A stretch of 64,000 nt of DNA from Actinospica robiniae DSM 44927 (GCF_000504285.1 NZ_KI632511.1:679372-743371); one strand, 5' to 3'. Shown: positions 8,661-16,984, counted from the stretch's first letter. The notes: generated by a model from the letters alone, not told the origin. Numbers and translations are program-made.

Positions 8661-10058
8661 GTGACAGGTCGTGCCGGTGGTCGCCGCCTCGCGGCCTCGG
8701 TCTGCTGCGTGGCCCTCGTCGCCCTGGCAGCCTCCGATTGCGCCGCGTCCGGCGGCGCACCAGCCCATTCCGCCGCCGTGCCGTCCGCGTCGGACGGCGA
8801 GCCGGGGCAGTGGATCACCTACAACGGCGGCAACGAGAGACAGGGCACGGCGACCTCCGAGACCGCCGCCTCAAGCACGCCTTCGCCGTCCCCGTCCTCC
8901 CCGCTTGCGATCGCTTGGCACGCGAAGCTCGACGGGGCTGTCTACGGCCAGCCGCTGCTGGTCGGCGATCGCATTCTGGCCGCGACCGAGAACGACTCGG
9001 TCTACGCGCTCGATGAGAGTGACGGCCGGGTGCTGTGGCATACCCGCATCGGTAGCCCTCAGCCGCTGTCCGGCCTGCCGTGCGGCGACATCGATCCGCT
9101 CGGTATCACCTCCACGATGGCCTACGACCCCGCCACCGGCTCGTTGTTCACGCTCGCCGAGACCGACGGGGGCCAGCACACCCTGGTGGCTATCGACCCG
9201 TCCACCGGAGGTGTGCGGTGGCGGCGTTCGGTCGAGCCGCCCAGCGGCGTCCCCATGGACACGCAGCAGCGGGCCGCGCTCACGGTCGCGTTCGGCCGCG
9301 TGTACGTGCCCTTCGGCGGTCTCGACGGGGACTGCGGCAAGTACATCGGCTCCGTGGTCGGCACGCCGGCGAGCGGGCAAGGCGCCCAGGTCCATTACGC
9401 CGTGCCGACCTCGCTTCGCGGCGCGATCTGGGCACCCGGCGGCCTGCTGACCGTCGGCGGCACCCTCTACGCCGCTGCCGGCAACGGCGCTTCGACCACC
9501 GGATTCGACGGCAGCGACTCGGTCATCGCACTCGGCCCGGATCTCGCCCGCCTCGGCTTTTTCGCCCCTGCCACCTGGGCGCAGGACAACGCGGACGACC
9601 TCGACCTCGGCTCGATGACACCGGCGCTGGTCGGCGACCGAATCCTCGCGCTCGGCAAACGCGGAACCGCGTACCTGCTGGCCGCGGACCGCCTCGGCGG
9701 CGTCGGCGGGCAGATTGCGCAGTCGCGGGTGTGCCCAGCGTTCGGTGCGGCCGCCGTACGCGGCAGCACGGCCTACGTGGCCTGCCCGGACGGCATCCGC
9801 GCGATCGATACGGCCGGCGACCGGATCAGCGTCTCGTGGAGGTCAGCGGCCCGCGCCAACGGCTCGCCGACCCTCTCCGGCGGCGACGTGTGGGCCGTGG
9901 CCTGGCCCGCTGGCACCTTGTACCGCTTCGCGGCGTCCACCGGCGCGGTCACCGGCCTCATCGCACTCGGCACGGTCCCGCATTTCGCGTCAGCCACCCT
10001 CGCCGACGGCCGGGCCTTCGTCGGCACGATCAACGGCGTCACCGCGATCGATCGGTAA
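8661..10058 (+). CDS. Secreted PQQ-like beta-propeller protein
   Basis: Starts at GTG 8661 with a signal peptide (RRLAASVCCVALVALAAS; the C in ASDCA could be a lipid anchor but the -1 Asp is unusual). A Ser/Pro linker leads to a PQQ_2-type propeller from about residue 80: repeated blades with Y-A-L-D-x-x-x-G-x-x-x-W patterns such as VYALDESDGRVLWHTRIG, VAIDPSTGGVRWRRSVE and YRFAASTGAVTG. Such proteins act as extracellular scaffolds or sugar/quinone-binding proteins; no enzyme motif is visible. A truncated relative of its C-terminal blade lies on the opposite strand at 13067-13318. 465 residues; normal length. Confidence 0.75.
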   Translation: MTGRAGGRRLAASVCCVALVALAASDCAASGGAPAHSAAVPSASDGEPGQWITYNGGNERQGTATSETAASSTPSPSPSSPLAIAWHAKLDGAVYGQPLLVGDRILAATENDSVYALDESDGRVLWHTRIGSPQPLSGLPCGDIDPLGITSTMAYDPATGSLFTLAETDGGQHTLVAIDPSTGGVRWRRSVEPPSGVPMDTQQRAALTVAFGRVYVPFGGLDGDCGKYIGSVVGTPASGQGAQVHYAVPTSLRGAIWAPGGLLTVGGTLYAAAGNGASTTGFDGSDSVIALGPDLARLGFFAPATWAQDNADDLDLGSMTPALVGDRILALGKRGTAYLLAADRLGGVGGQIAQSRVCPAFGAAAVRGSTAYVACPDGIRAIDTAGDRISVSWRSAARANGSPTLSGGDVWAVAWPAGTLYRFAASTGAVTGLIALGTVPHFASATLADGRAFVGTINGVTAIDR

Positions 10059-10264
10059 AGCCGGTCCCGCGTGGTGTCACTGTGCTTCGAATGCCGCGTC
10101 GGCGTCCGGGTACGCCGGAAACGGGGTCTGAGTCCCTGATCACTCAGAACCTTGAGATGTTGCTAAACGCGGGAATCCGGATCGAGCTGCCTTTGGTCGT
10201 CGGCCGCCGTACCGGACGCGGCTCGTGTTGCGGCCGATCGCCGGAAGCGCCCCCCGCACGCCGG

Positions 10265-10744
10265 CTAGTAGCAGCCCTTGCGAGTCAGGGTCAGTTCTTC
10301 CGCCGCCGGCGCCTGGCGGCAGCAGGCGGTCTGGTCGCGCCTGATGTTGCCGTCGGTCTGGCCTTCGAGGTCGGGGCGGGCGTCGGCGAGCACGGTGTAG
10401 ACCTCCCAGCGCTCGCTCCCGGGCCCGGTGACCCAGACCTTGTCCTGAAGCGCGTAGCAACAGGTGGTGTTCTCCTCCACGTCGGTGGCCAGGCCCTCGC
10501 CGGCCAGGCGCGAGATCGCCTCGGCCACCTGTGCGGCGCCCTCGACCTCGACGCCGAGGTGGTCGAGGCGGGTGGGCTCGTCGTCGTCGCCTTCGAGCAG
10601 GACGAGCTTGAGCGGGGGCTCGGTGATGGCGAAGTTGGCGTAGCCGGGGCGGCGCTTGGCCGGCTCGACGCCGAAGAGCTTGCTGTAGAACGCGATCGAG
10701 TCATCGAGGTCGGATACGCGCAGGGCGAGTTGGACGCGGGACAT
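10265..10744 (-). CDS. arsI: ArsI/CadI-family VOC dioxygenase, organoarsenical C-As lyase
   Basis: A single-chain vicinal-oxygen-chelate protein of 159 residues. ArsI enzymes split the carbon-arsenic bond of trivalent organoarsenicals using Fe(II) and O2. The three expected metal ligands are present (Gln5, His62 in LDHLGVE, Glu114 in RWEVYTVLAD) and so is the arsenic-binding Cys pair, Cys95-Cys96 in ENTTCCYALQDK. A second Cys pair (TACCRQ) lies near the C-terminus. The gene is divergent from arsR-aquaporin-arsC, sharing the 81-bp control region, which is the usual context. CadI (cadmium-induced protein) is the same family, so the substrate is inferred from the operon. Confidence 0.85.
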   Translation of the reverse strand: MSRVQLALRVSDLDDSIAFYSKLFGVEPAKRRPGYANFAITEPPLKLVLLEGDDDEPTRLDHLGVEVEGAAQVAEAISRLAGEGLATDVEENTTCCYALQDKVWVTGPGSERWEVYTVLADARPDLEGQTDGNIRRDQTACCRQAPAAEELTLTRKGCY

Positions 10745-10825
10745 GGCGGTCACTCTTCCATTGATTCGACGGATGTCTATGCAGTCGAGCTTGCCCCTTG
10801 AATCGATAACTGTCAACATAGATGC
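10745..10825. promoter_or_regulatory. Shared arsI / arsR control region
   Basis: Between divergent starts. It contains ATTGATTC (10760-10767) and GAATCGAT (10800-10807), an imperfect inverted pair, and an AT-richer core around 10800-10820. One ArsR binding zone controlling both directions is likely; the exact site is inferred. Confidence 0.4.
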
Positions 10826-11197
10826 ATGTCGAAGAAGGAACTCGCGGTGCTCCAGCCGCCCGCCTGCTGCACCCCGATGGTGCGCGAGCCGCTGTCCGAG
10901 CAGGACGCGAAGGCGTTGGCGGCCTCGTTCAAGGCGCTCTCGGATCCGGTGCGGCTTCGGCTGCTCTCGCTGATCGCCTCGTTCGAGGGTGGCGAGGCGT
11001 GTGTGTGCGATCTGACCGGCCCGTTCGATGTCTCGCAGCCGACCATCAGCCACCACCTGAAAGTGCTGCGCGAGGCCGGGCTGATCGACTCGGAGCGGCG
11101 CGGGACCTGGGTCTACTACTGGGTGCTACCCGACGCGCTCGCGCGGCTCGGCTCGCTGCTGGCCACCGACGGCGCAGCCGGCGCGTCCGCCCGATGA
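10826..11197 (+). CDS. arsR: ArsR-type arsenic-responsive repressor
   Basis: A 123-residue winged-helix repressor that leaves DNA on binding As(III) or Sb(III). ALSDPVRLRLLSLI is the ArsR core helix, DVSQPTISHHLKVLREAGLI the recognition helix, and RRGTWVYYWV the wing. Candidate thiol ligands are Cys14-Cys15 in the N-terminal arm and Cys59/Cys61 in EACVCDL; a Cys-Cys arm plus one core Cys is the arrangement known for the Corynebacterium glutamicum ArsR site. ATG 10826 gives the whole arm. The stop overlaps the aquaporin start (ATGA), so the three plus-strand genes form an operon under its own control. Confidence 0.92.
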   Translation: MSKKELAVLQPPACCTPMVREPLSEQDAKALAASFKALSDPVRLRLLSLIASFEGGEACVCDLTGPFDVSQPTISHHLKVLREAGLIDSERRGTWVYYWVLPDALARLGSLLATDGAAGASAR

Positions 11198-11958
11198 GTA
11201 GCGAGTCGGCCCGCCGCGCGCTCGCCGAAGCGCTGGGCACCGGGCTGCTGGTCGCGATCGTGGTCGGCTCTGGTATCACGGCGCAGCGCCTGTCCCCGGG
11301 CGACATCGGCTTGGAACTGCTGGAGAACTCGATCGCGACCGCTCTCGGTTTGGGTGCGCTGATCCTGATGCTCGGCCCGGTATCCGGCGCGCACTTCAAC
11401 CCGGTGGTCACCCTCGCCGACTACGTTCTCGGCCGCCGCACCGGTGCCGGGCTCGACGCGGCCACCGTGGCGGTGTTCATCCCGGCGCAGGTCGCGGGCG
11501 GCATCGGCGGTGCGGCGCTGGCCAACCTGATGTTCGGCTTGCCCACCGTCACCGCCTCCACCCACGTGCGCGACGGCGGGCACCTGTGGCTCGGTGAAGT
11601 CGTCGCGACGGCAGGTCTCGTGCTGCTGGTCTTCTCGCTGGCCCGCACCGGCCGCGGCGCTTATGGCCCGGCGGCGGTCGGTGCGTACATCGGCGCGGCG
11701 TACTGGTTCACCTCGTCGACCAGCTTCGCCAACCCGGCCGTCACCATCGCACGTGCGTTCACTGACACGTTCTCCGGGATAGCGCCGGGCTCGATCGCCG
11801 GATTCGTCGGCGCGCAACTTCTCGGCGCCGCTATCGGAGTCGGCTTGGTCGCAGTCCTCTTCCCGCACCGCCCGACCCCGGCCAAGCCGCTTGCCTCCGC
11901 CGAGCCGCTCGGAGCCGAACACGTCACGATCCCCACGACCGCGAGGACCGCCCCATGA
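11194..11958 (+). CDS. MIP/aquaporin-family channel in the arsenic operon
   Basis: A 254-residue six-helix channel with the two half-helix motifs HFNPVVT and FANPAVT (NPV and NPA). In arsenic operons such channels (AqpS-like) let trivalent arsenic or methylarsenite move out passively after reduction, replacing an ArsB or Acr3 pump; none is present here. The first NPA is NPV, a substitution also seen in members of this subgroup. ATG 11194 overlaps the arsR stop and the gene ends overlapping the arsC start, both as ATGA. The frame is open far upstream, but that overlaps arsR and is not used. The C-terminal 30 residues are a Pro/Ala-rich tail. Confidence 0.88.
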   Translation: MSSESARRALAEALGTGLLVAIVVGSGITAQRLSPGDIGLELLENSIATALGLGALILMLGPVSGAHFNPVVTLADYVLGRRTGAGLDAATVAVFIPAQVAGGIGGAALANLMFGLPTVTASTHVRDGGHLWLGEVVATAGLVLLVFSLARTGRGAYGPAAVGAYIGAAYWFTSSTSFANPAVTIARAFTDTFSGIAPGSIAGFVGAQLLGAAIGVGLVAVLFPHRPTPAKPLASAEPLGAEHVTIPTTARTAP

Positions 11959-12362
11959 CCGACAAACCCAGCGTGCTGTTCGTGTGCGTACACAACGCCG
12001 GCCGCTCCCAGATGGCCGCCGGATTCCTCACCCACCTGGCAGGCGACCGGATCGAGGTGCGCTCGGCCGGTTCCGCGCCGGCCGGCACCGTCAACCCCGC
12101 CGCCGTGGAGGCGATGAAGGAAGTCGGCATCGACATCTCCGCCGAGGCCCCGAAGATCCTGACCATCGACGCGGTCAAAGCCTCCGACGTGTGCATCACC
12201 ATGGGCTGCGGCGATACCTGCCCGGTCTTCCCGGGCAAGCGCTACCTCGACTGGAGCCTCGACGACCCGGCAGGCCAGGGCGTCGAGGCCGTCCGACCGA
12301 TCCGCGACGAGATCGAGCGGCGCGTCCGAGCTCTGATCGCGCAACTCGCTCCGCACGGTTAG
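11955..12362 (+). CDS. arsC: Arsenate reductase, low-molecular-weight phosphatase fold
   Basis: 135 residues. The N-terminal P-loop is CVHNAGRS (Cys11, Arg17), as in LMW tyrosine phosphatase-type ArsC. Redox Cys candidates are Cys80, Cys85 and Cys89 in VCITMGCGDTCPVFPGK. This sequence type is common in actinomycetes, where arsenate is first coupled to mycothiol and then reduced by mycoredoxin; whether the coupling here is to mycothiol or thioredoxin cannot be settled from sequence. Its product As(III) would leave through the neighbouring aquaporin. Translational coupling to the aquaporin through ATGA. Confidence 0.9.
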   Translation: MTDKPSVLFVCVHNAGRSQMAAGFLTHLAGDRIEVRSAGSAPAGTVNPAAVEAMKEVGIDISAEAPKILTIDAVKASDVCITMGCGDTCPVFPGKRYLDWSLDDPAGQGVEAVRPIRDEIERRVRALIAQLAPHG

Positions 12363-12461
12363 GCGGCGAACAAGGCCGTTCCGCGTTTCGTTTGGATGAA
12401 GCCACGGCGTGGCACAGGATAGGGCTCCGCCATACCCGTCCGTCCGTGCCGCGAGGTTGCC

Positions 12462-13043
12462 ATGCGCAGATTTCTGATATCCGCTGTGATGATCATGTTT
12501 TGCGTTTCGGGATGTACGTCGCTTGGCGGCGCGCCGTCGCCGTCGGATTCGGGAAGTTCGAGCCCGCAGGCGCGTTCGGCCGGGCTGCTTCAGGTGCACG
12601 ACCCCGGGAAGCTGACCGGGACCGCGCCGGATTCGTGCCGTGCGTTGTCCGGGCCGCGCCCGGATGCGTCGTGCACGCCGGGTGCGATAGACCCGGCGGT
12701 GACGCAGGCGAACATAACGACGACGATATGTGCCTCGGGGTACACGGCGAAGGTGCATCCCTCGTCCTCGGCCACGAACCGGCTGAAGGCGCAGATGTAC
12801 CAGGCCTATGGGATCGCCTCGGGCACCGTGTCCGAGCTCGATCACCTGGTGCCGCTGGAACTCGGCGGAGCGAACGACGTGGCGAACCTGTGGCCGGAGA
12901 TCGGGAAGCTGCCCAACCCGAAGGACAAGGTGGAGAACGATCTGCGCGAGGACGTGTGCTCGGGGAAGGTGTCGCTGGCTGCCGCGCAGAAGGCGATAGC
13001 GGCGGACTGGATGACCGCGGAGGAGCAGCTCGGGGTGTCGTGA
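12462..13043 (+). CDS. Lipoprotein with HNH-like nuclease motif
   Basis: 193 residues. Residues 1-18 are a lipoprotein signal ending in VSGC, so Cys18 is probably lipidated. After a Ser/Pro linker, the region from about residue 80 contains six or so Cys and the motif ELDHLVPLELGGANDVANLWPE, which fits the HNH endonuclease core (DH...N...L.P) seen in small secreted actinomycete nucleases. A role in extracellular DNA or RNA cleavage is inferred from the motif. It lies after arsC with a 100-base gap and is not part of that operon by spacing. Confidence 0.65.
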   Translation: MRRFLISAVMIMFCVSGCTSLGGAPSPSDSGSSSPQARSAGLLQVHDPGKLTGTAPDSCRALSGPRPDASCTPGAIDPAVTQANITTTICASGYTAKVHPSSSATNRLKAQMYQAYGIASGTVSELDHLVPLELGGANDVANLWPEIGKLPNPKDKVENDLREDVCSGKVSLAAAQKAIAADWMTAEEQLGVS

Positions 13044-13066
13044 GCCGCGGTGTCGCCGGTCTGCCG

Positions 13067-13318
13067 TCAGGCTCCGGCGACGGCGGCGACGCCGGTGTCG
13101 GTGCCGACGAAGACCTGGTCGCCGGACAGAGTGGGGGAGACGAAGTTCGGGGTCGGGCCGCCGAGGTAGATCTGTGCCTTGGCGGCGCCGGTGGCCGGGT
13201 CGAGGGCGTAGAGCTCTCCGGCGAAGTAGTTCACCCACCAGACCGCGCCGCCGCCGACAGTGGGGGAGCCTTCGGCGGGAAGGGTGGATTTCCACAGCAC
13301 CGTCGGAGTGCCGATCAA
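13067..13318 (-). pseudogene. PQQ-propeller C-terminal fragment
   Basis: 84 codons reading VLWKSTLPAEGSPTVGGG, GELYALDPATGAAKAQI and SPTLSGDQVFVGTDTG, which match the last blade of PQQ-like propellers and resemble the C-terminus of the protein at 8661-10058. A full protein would need about 350 more residues on the N-terminal side, but the sequence beyond 13318 shows none. 5'-truncated remnant. Confidence 0.6.
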
Positions 13319-13575
13319 CGCGTCTGACCTGGGCCGAGCGAGACTGTGGGTGATCGGCCCCTTCGATTCTCAGGCTAGGGACCACGGAGGCATCCGCCAG
13401 AGTCCCACCCAGGCAGAGATCCGCTCGGTCCCGAACCTGTCTGTCGGCCCGCATTGCACATGGACGGCGATATGGTTTCAGGCTGAAATTACCAAGGCCG
13501 TCGGCGCTGAAGCGCACTCACGGCAACACCACGCAGAGATGGCCGTCGCTCACGGCGGTGACAGCGTGCTTCTGC

Positions 13576-13971
13576 TTAGGCGATCGTCTCGATCCCGGGC
13601 TGGCCGACGTGGTCGCGCAGGCCCAGGCGCAGATGCTCTGAGTGGTAGACGGCTTCGTCGAGAAGGGCGGCGACGTGGTTGTCGTAGAGGGCATACACGG
13701 TGTTCTTGCCCTGACGCGTGCCGGTGACGAGGCCGAGGTGGCGCAGTAGGCGCAGTTGGTGGGAGACGGCGGACTGCTCCATGCCGATCTCGCGGGCCAG
13801 CTCAGTGACCGTACACGCGCCCCGGCGCAGTCGCACGAGGATCAGCAGGCGGCTGGGGGTGGCCAGTGCCTGGAGCGTCTCGGCCACGGCGGCAGCAGAC
13901 GCGGCGTCGAGCACCGCCTGCGGGGCCCGCTCACGCGGCACGTTCTCCTGCTCGGCGTTGACATGACCCAT
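13576..13971 (-). CDS. SmtB/CzrA-type metal sensor repressor
   Basis: 131-residue ArsR/SmtB winged-helix repressor. HTH: ATPSRLLILVRL, then MEQSAVSHQLRLLRHLGLV; wing GTRQGKNTVYALYD. In the C-terminal alpha5 helix, Asp97, His99, His110 and His113 (DNH then YHSEH) reproduce exactly the D-x-H-x10-H-x2-H spacing of the CzrA/SmtB alpha5 site, so Zn, Co, Ni or Cd is the expected inducer rather than arsenic. It is divergent from a P1B-4 ATPase, and a perfect inverted repeat lies between them. The start ATG 13971 was chosen because the HTH spacing is standard. Confidence 0.88.
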   Translation of the reverse strand: MGHVNAEQENVPRERAPQAVLDAASAAAVAETLQALATPSRLLILVRLRRGACTVTELAREIGMEQSAVSHQLRLLRHLGLVTGTRQGKNTVYALYDNHVAALLDEAVYHSEHLRLGLRDHVGQPGIETIA

Positions 13972-13994
13972 GCACGAAGCATACCAGCGGTGTT

Positions 13995-14016
13995 CGCATG
14001 AAGAAATATTCATGCG
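13995..14016. promoter_or_regulatory. SmtB-type operator
   Basis: CGCATGAA (13995-14002) and TTCATGCG (14009-14016) form a perfect 8-bp inverted repeat with spacer GAAATA, close to the TGAA-n6-TTCA core typical for SmtB-family operators. It lies 24 bases upstream of the sensor start and about 45 bases before the first possible ATPase start. Confidence 0.7.
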
Positions 14017-14142
14017 ATCAGGTATAGTCGGCCGGGTAGCTCCCCAAGATCGAGGATCCGCCATGCCCACCGACATGATCGACACCCGGCCCGCCGCCGT
14101 GCAGAGCGGACCCGCCGAGCCCACCCGCCCCGTGCAGCGGGG

Positions 14143-16032
14143 GTGTGGTCGCTGCCCGAGGTGAAGTGGGCGGCGCTGGCGACGGCGCTGTTCCTGGTGG
14201 GTCTGGTCGCTCATTTTGCCCACGCGCCCGGGTGGCTGCCGTGGACGTTCTTCCTCGTCTGCTACGCGGCCGGCGGGTGGGAGCCGGGCCTGGCCGGGCT
14301 GGGCGCGCTGCGCGAGAAGACCCTCGACGTCGACCTGCTCATGGTGCTCGCCGCAATCGGCGCCGCGGCCGTCGGACAGGTGCTGGACGGTGGGCTGCTG
14401 ATCGTCATCTTCGCGACCTCCGGTGCGCTCGAGGCGGTAGCGACCCATCGCACCGCTCAGGCCGTCCGCGGGCTGCTCGACCTCGCCCCCGAGCGCGCTG
14501 TGCGTTTGGCCGGAAACGACGCGGAAGAACTCGTCGACGCCGCGGCCCTGAGTGTCGGTGACGTCGTACTCGTGCGTCCCGGGGAGCGGATCGCAGCCGA
14601 CGGCCGGGTCGTGTCCGGCGCGAGCGAAGTGGATCAGGCCACCATTACCGGGGAGCCGCTGCCGGTCGCCAAGTCCGAAGGCGACGAGGTCTTCGCGGGC
14701 ACCCTCAACGGCACCGGCGCGCTGCGTGTCCGGGTAGGCCGCGAGGCCTCCGAAAGCGTGGTCGCCCGGATCGTCGCGATGGTCGAAGACGCCTCGGAGA
14801 CCAAGGCGAAGACGCAGCTGTTCATTGAGAAGGTCGAGCAGCGCTACTCGATCGGCATGGTGAGCGCGACCGTGCTGCTGTTCGCGATCCCGCTGCTTGC
14901 GGGCGCGGCGTTCCAGCCGAGCCTGCTGCGCGCGATGACCTTCATGATCGTCGCATCGCCCTGCGCCGTCGTCCTCGCGACCATGCCGCCGCTGCTCGCC
15001 TCGATGGCCAACGCCGGCCGCCACGGCGTGCTGGTGAAATCCGCGGTCGTAATGGAGCAGCTCGGCGCGACCACGCGCGTGGCGTTCGACAAGACCGGCA
15101 CCCTGACCGAGGGCACGCCCCGCCTGGCCCGCATCCAGTCGCTCTCGAGCACCGATCTGTCCGAGCAGCAGATCCTCGCCCTCGCCGCCTCCGCGGAGAA
15201 CCCGTCCGAGCACCCGCTGGCCCGCGCGATCGTCACCGCGGCCCGCGAGGCCGGGCACACGCTCGTGGGCACCGAGGAGTTCGCCGCGATCCCCGGCCAG
15301 GGCGTGCGCGCCCGCGTCCAGGGCCACGACGTGGAGATCGGCAGCCCCACCCGCCTGCTCGACGATCCCGCAGACGGCGAACTCGCCGACGTCATCACGC
15401 AGCTCGAAGTCTCCGGCCACACCGCAGCGCTGGTGCGTGTGGACGGCAAGCCGGTGGCCGTCTTCGGCATCGCCGACCGCCTGCGACCCGCCGCAGCCGA
15501 CGCCGTGGAACGGATCGCCACCGTCACCGGCACTGCGCCGCTCCTGCTGACCGGCGACAACCAGCGCGCCGCCGACCTGCTCGCCGCCCAGGCCGGCATC
15601 ACCGACGTGCGCGCGGAACTGCTGCCGCAGGACAAGGTCGAAGCGGTCCGTTCACTGGAGGCTTACGGCCAGCGAATCCTGCTGGTCGGCGACGGCGTGA
15701 ACGACGCGCCCGCGCTCGCCGCCGCGCACACCGGCGTCGCGATGGGCCGGGCGGGATCGGACCTCGCGCTCGACACCGCCGACGCCGTCATCATGCGCGA
15801 CGACCTCGCCACCATCCCCGCAGTGATCACGCTCTCGCGCCGCGCCCGCACGGTCGTGCAGGCCAACCTCGTCATCGCGTCCGTCATCATCCTCGCCCTG
15901 GTCACCTGGGACCTGGCCGGCCACCTCCCGCTTCCGCTCGGCGTGCTCGGGCACGAGGGCTCCACCGTGATCGTGGGCCTCAACGGCCTGCGGATGCTGC
16001 GCAAATCCGCCTGGACCAAGGCACTGCGATGA
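14143..16032 (+). CDS. P1B-4-type metal-transporting ATPase
   Basis: Exports a divalent metal (Co, Fe, Zn class) using ATP. Landmarks from the GTG at 14143: actuator loop ITGEPLP, transmembrane metal motif SPC at 272-274, phosphorylation motif DKTGTLTEG with Asp316, the SEHPLARA nucleotide-binding His-Pro, GDGVNDAPAL hinge, and HEGST at 604-608 in the last helix, the hallmark of subgroup P1B-4 (CtpD/CoaT-like). No N-terminal metal-binding domain. An ATG at 14063 opens a frame MPTDMIDTRPAA that should continue into RVWSLPEV, but five G (14139-14143) put it out of frame: either the start really is GTG 14143 or there is a frameshift. The sensor and operator upstream imply metal-induced expression. 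Confidence 0.88.
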   Translation: MWSLPEVKWAALATALFLVGLVAHFAHAPGWLPWTFFLVCYAAGGWEPGLAGLGALREKTLDVDLLMVLAAIGAAAVGQVLDGGLLIVIFATSGALEAVATHRTAQAVRGLLDLAPERAVRLAGNDAEELVDAAALSVGDVVLVRPGERIAADGRVVSGASEVDQATITGEPLPVAKSEGDEVFAGTLNGTGALRVRVGREASESVVARIVAMVEDASETKAKTQLFIEKVEQRYSIGMVSATVLLFAIPLLAGAAFQPSLLRAMTFMIVASPCAVVLATMPPLLASMANAGRHGVLVKSAVVMEQLGATTRVAFDKTGTLTEGTPRLARIQSLSSTDLSEQQILALAASAENPSEHPLARAIVTAAREAGHTLVGTEEFAAIPGQGVRARVQGHDVEIGSPTRLLDDPADGELADVITQLEVSGHTAALVRVDGKPVAVFGIADRLRPAAADAVERIATVTGTAPLLLTGDNQRAADLLAAQAGITDVRAELLPQDKVEAVRSLEAYGQRILLVGDGVNDAPALAAAHTGVAMGRAGSDLALDTADAVIMRDDLATIPAVITLSRRARTVVQANLVIASVIILALVTWDLAGHLPLPLGVLGHEGSTVIVGLNGLRMLRKSAWTKALR

Positions 16033-16445
16033 GCGGAGGAAAGAAGGAAACCAAACAGAAGGCGCAGACGCAGATCGGCGCGGCCACCGTCACCGTGTGC
16101 CGCGGCTGCTGCTGCGGACGGGTCGAGAAGAACCCTGGCGTCGACCACGCCGGACAGCTCGCCACCCTGCGCGAACGCCTCGGCCCGGCACGCGTTCGCG
16201 TCTCGGACTGCCTCGACGTGTGCGAGCAGTCCAACGTCATCGTCGTCAGCCCGGCTCCAGCCGCGCGCGCCGGCGGGGAACGCCCGGTCTGGCTCGGCCT
16301 CGTCCACGACCCTGACGCCGTCACCGACATCGCCGACTGGGCCCAGGCCGGCGGCCCCGGCGCCGCCGAGCCTCCCGCGATTCTCGACCTCTACCGCTTC
16401 AGCCCTTCCCGCCGCGTCCGCGCGGAATCAGGCATCGACTCGTAG
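16029..16445 (+). CDS. Thioredoxin-like 2Fe-2S ferredoxin-domain protein
   Basis: 138 residues. Its Cys pattern (VCRGCCCG near residue 25 and DCLDVCEQSNV near 62) fits the thioredoxin-fold 2Fe-2S domain seen in NuoE-like and small ferredoxin-like proteins, with one extra Cys. It is translationally coupled (ATGA) to the P1B-4 ATPase, an association I recall from other actinomycetes, but its role there is not established; electron transfer or metal delivery are possibilities. The 3' end overlaps the convergent small Cys-rich gene. Confidence 0.7.
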   Translation: MSGGKKETKQKAQTQIGAATVTVCRGCCCGRVEKNPGVDHAGQLATLRERLGPARVRVSDCLDVCEQSNVIVVSPAPAARAGGERPVWLGLVHDPDAVTDIADWAQAGGPGAAEPPAILDLYRFSPSRRVRAESGIDS

Positions 16446-16647
16446 CGGCCGCAACGGTCTGCCGCTGTGCGTACGGCCTGCGGTTGCCGAACAGGCGCGC
16501 GACCAGCCCGCCGCCCTTGCGGGTGTTGCGCGGCGGGCAGGAGCAGCGCTCGGAGCCCGGGATTCCGGCGAGCACTTGCTCGACGTGCATCCCGCATCCT
16601 CGATAGGTGGCCTTGCCGCAGGACTTGCAGGTGGCACGCTGGCACGT
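16399..16647 (-). CDS. Small Cys-rich (zinc-ribbon-like) protein
   Basis: The minus strand reads CQRATCKSCGKATYRGCGMHVE and then IPGSERCSCP. The CxxxxCxxC...C spacing and the GCGMHVEQVL core match a short protein that is widespread in actinomycetes and has no known function. The frame has no ATG, GTG or TTG before the first Cys; the codon where the start should be (16645-16647) is ACG. Either ACG is used, or the gene begins at ATG 16590 and has lost its first Cys set. It overlaps the 3' end of the 2Fe-2S gene by 47 bases. Confidence 0.5.
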   Translation of the reverse strand, partial: TCQRATCKSCGKATYRGCGMHVEQVLAGIPGSERCSCPPRNTRKGGGLVARLFGNRRPYAQRQTVAAATSRCLIPRGRGGKG

Positions 16648-16732
16648 GGGTGGATCTCTCTTCAGGCGGCGAGGCCGAGCCCGGTGGCCGGTCCCAGCGC
16701 CAGATCGATGAGCACGACCGATCCCGCCTTGC

Positions 16733-16948
16733 CTATTGCACGCGGCAGCCGTTGCCGCGACAGGAACGCCCGAACAGCGGGGAGATGGGGCAGAGGTTGA
16801 ACACGCCGGTGGCCAGCGGCAGCAGGCCGAAAACGGCCAACGCCCACCACGCTCCGCCGGCGGCGACGCCGACGGCGATCAGGGCCAAGCCGATCAGGAT
16901 CCTGATCGTGCGGCCAGGGCGGGTGGACATGAAATCGAGGAAGTGCAT
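16733..16948 (-). CDS. YgaP-like DUF2892 membrane protein
   Basis: 71 residues with two membrane helices (IRILIGLALIAVGVAAGG and WWALAVFGLLPLATGVF) followed by NLCPISPLFGRSC, the end signature of the DUF2892/YgaP transmembrane domain. In YgaP this hairpin is fused to a rhodanese; here it stands alone. Such genes often neighbour persulfide- or copper-responsive regulators, and a CsoR/CstR-family sensor lies 2.3 kb away in the divergent direction. Probably in one operon with the MMPL transporter upstream (36-base gap). Confidence 0.75.
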   Translation of the reverse strand: MHFLDFMSTRPGRTIRILIGLALIAVGVAAGGAWWALAVFGLLPLATGVFNLCPISPLFGRSCRGNGCRVQ

Positions 16949-16984
16949 GAGATGCTCTGTCTTTCTGCGGGGTGCTTGGTGCGG

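Noticed and set aside
10822-11193. Aquaporin frame extended upstream to 10822
   Set aside because: This part is in a second frame of arsR; the ATGA overlap at 11194 marks the real start.
13576-15420. Long minus-strand frame extending the SmtB gene to 15420
   Set aside because: The extension is antisense to the P1B-4 ATPase; the repressor starts at 13971 with normal HTH spacing.
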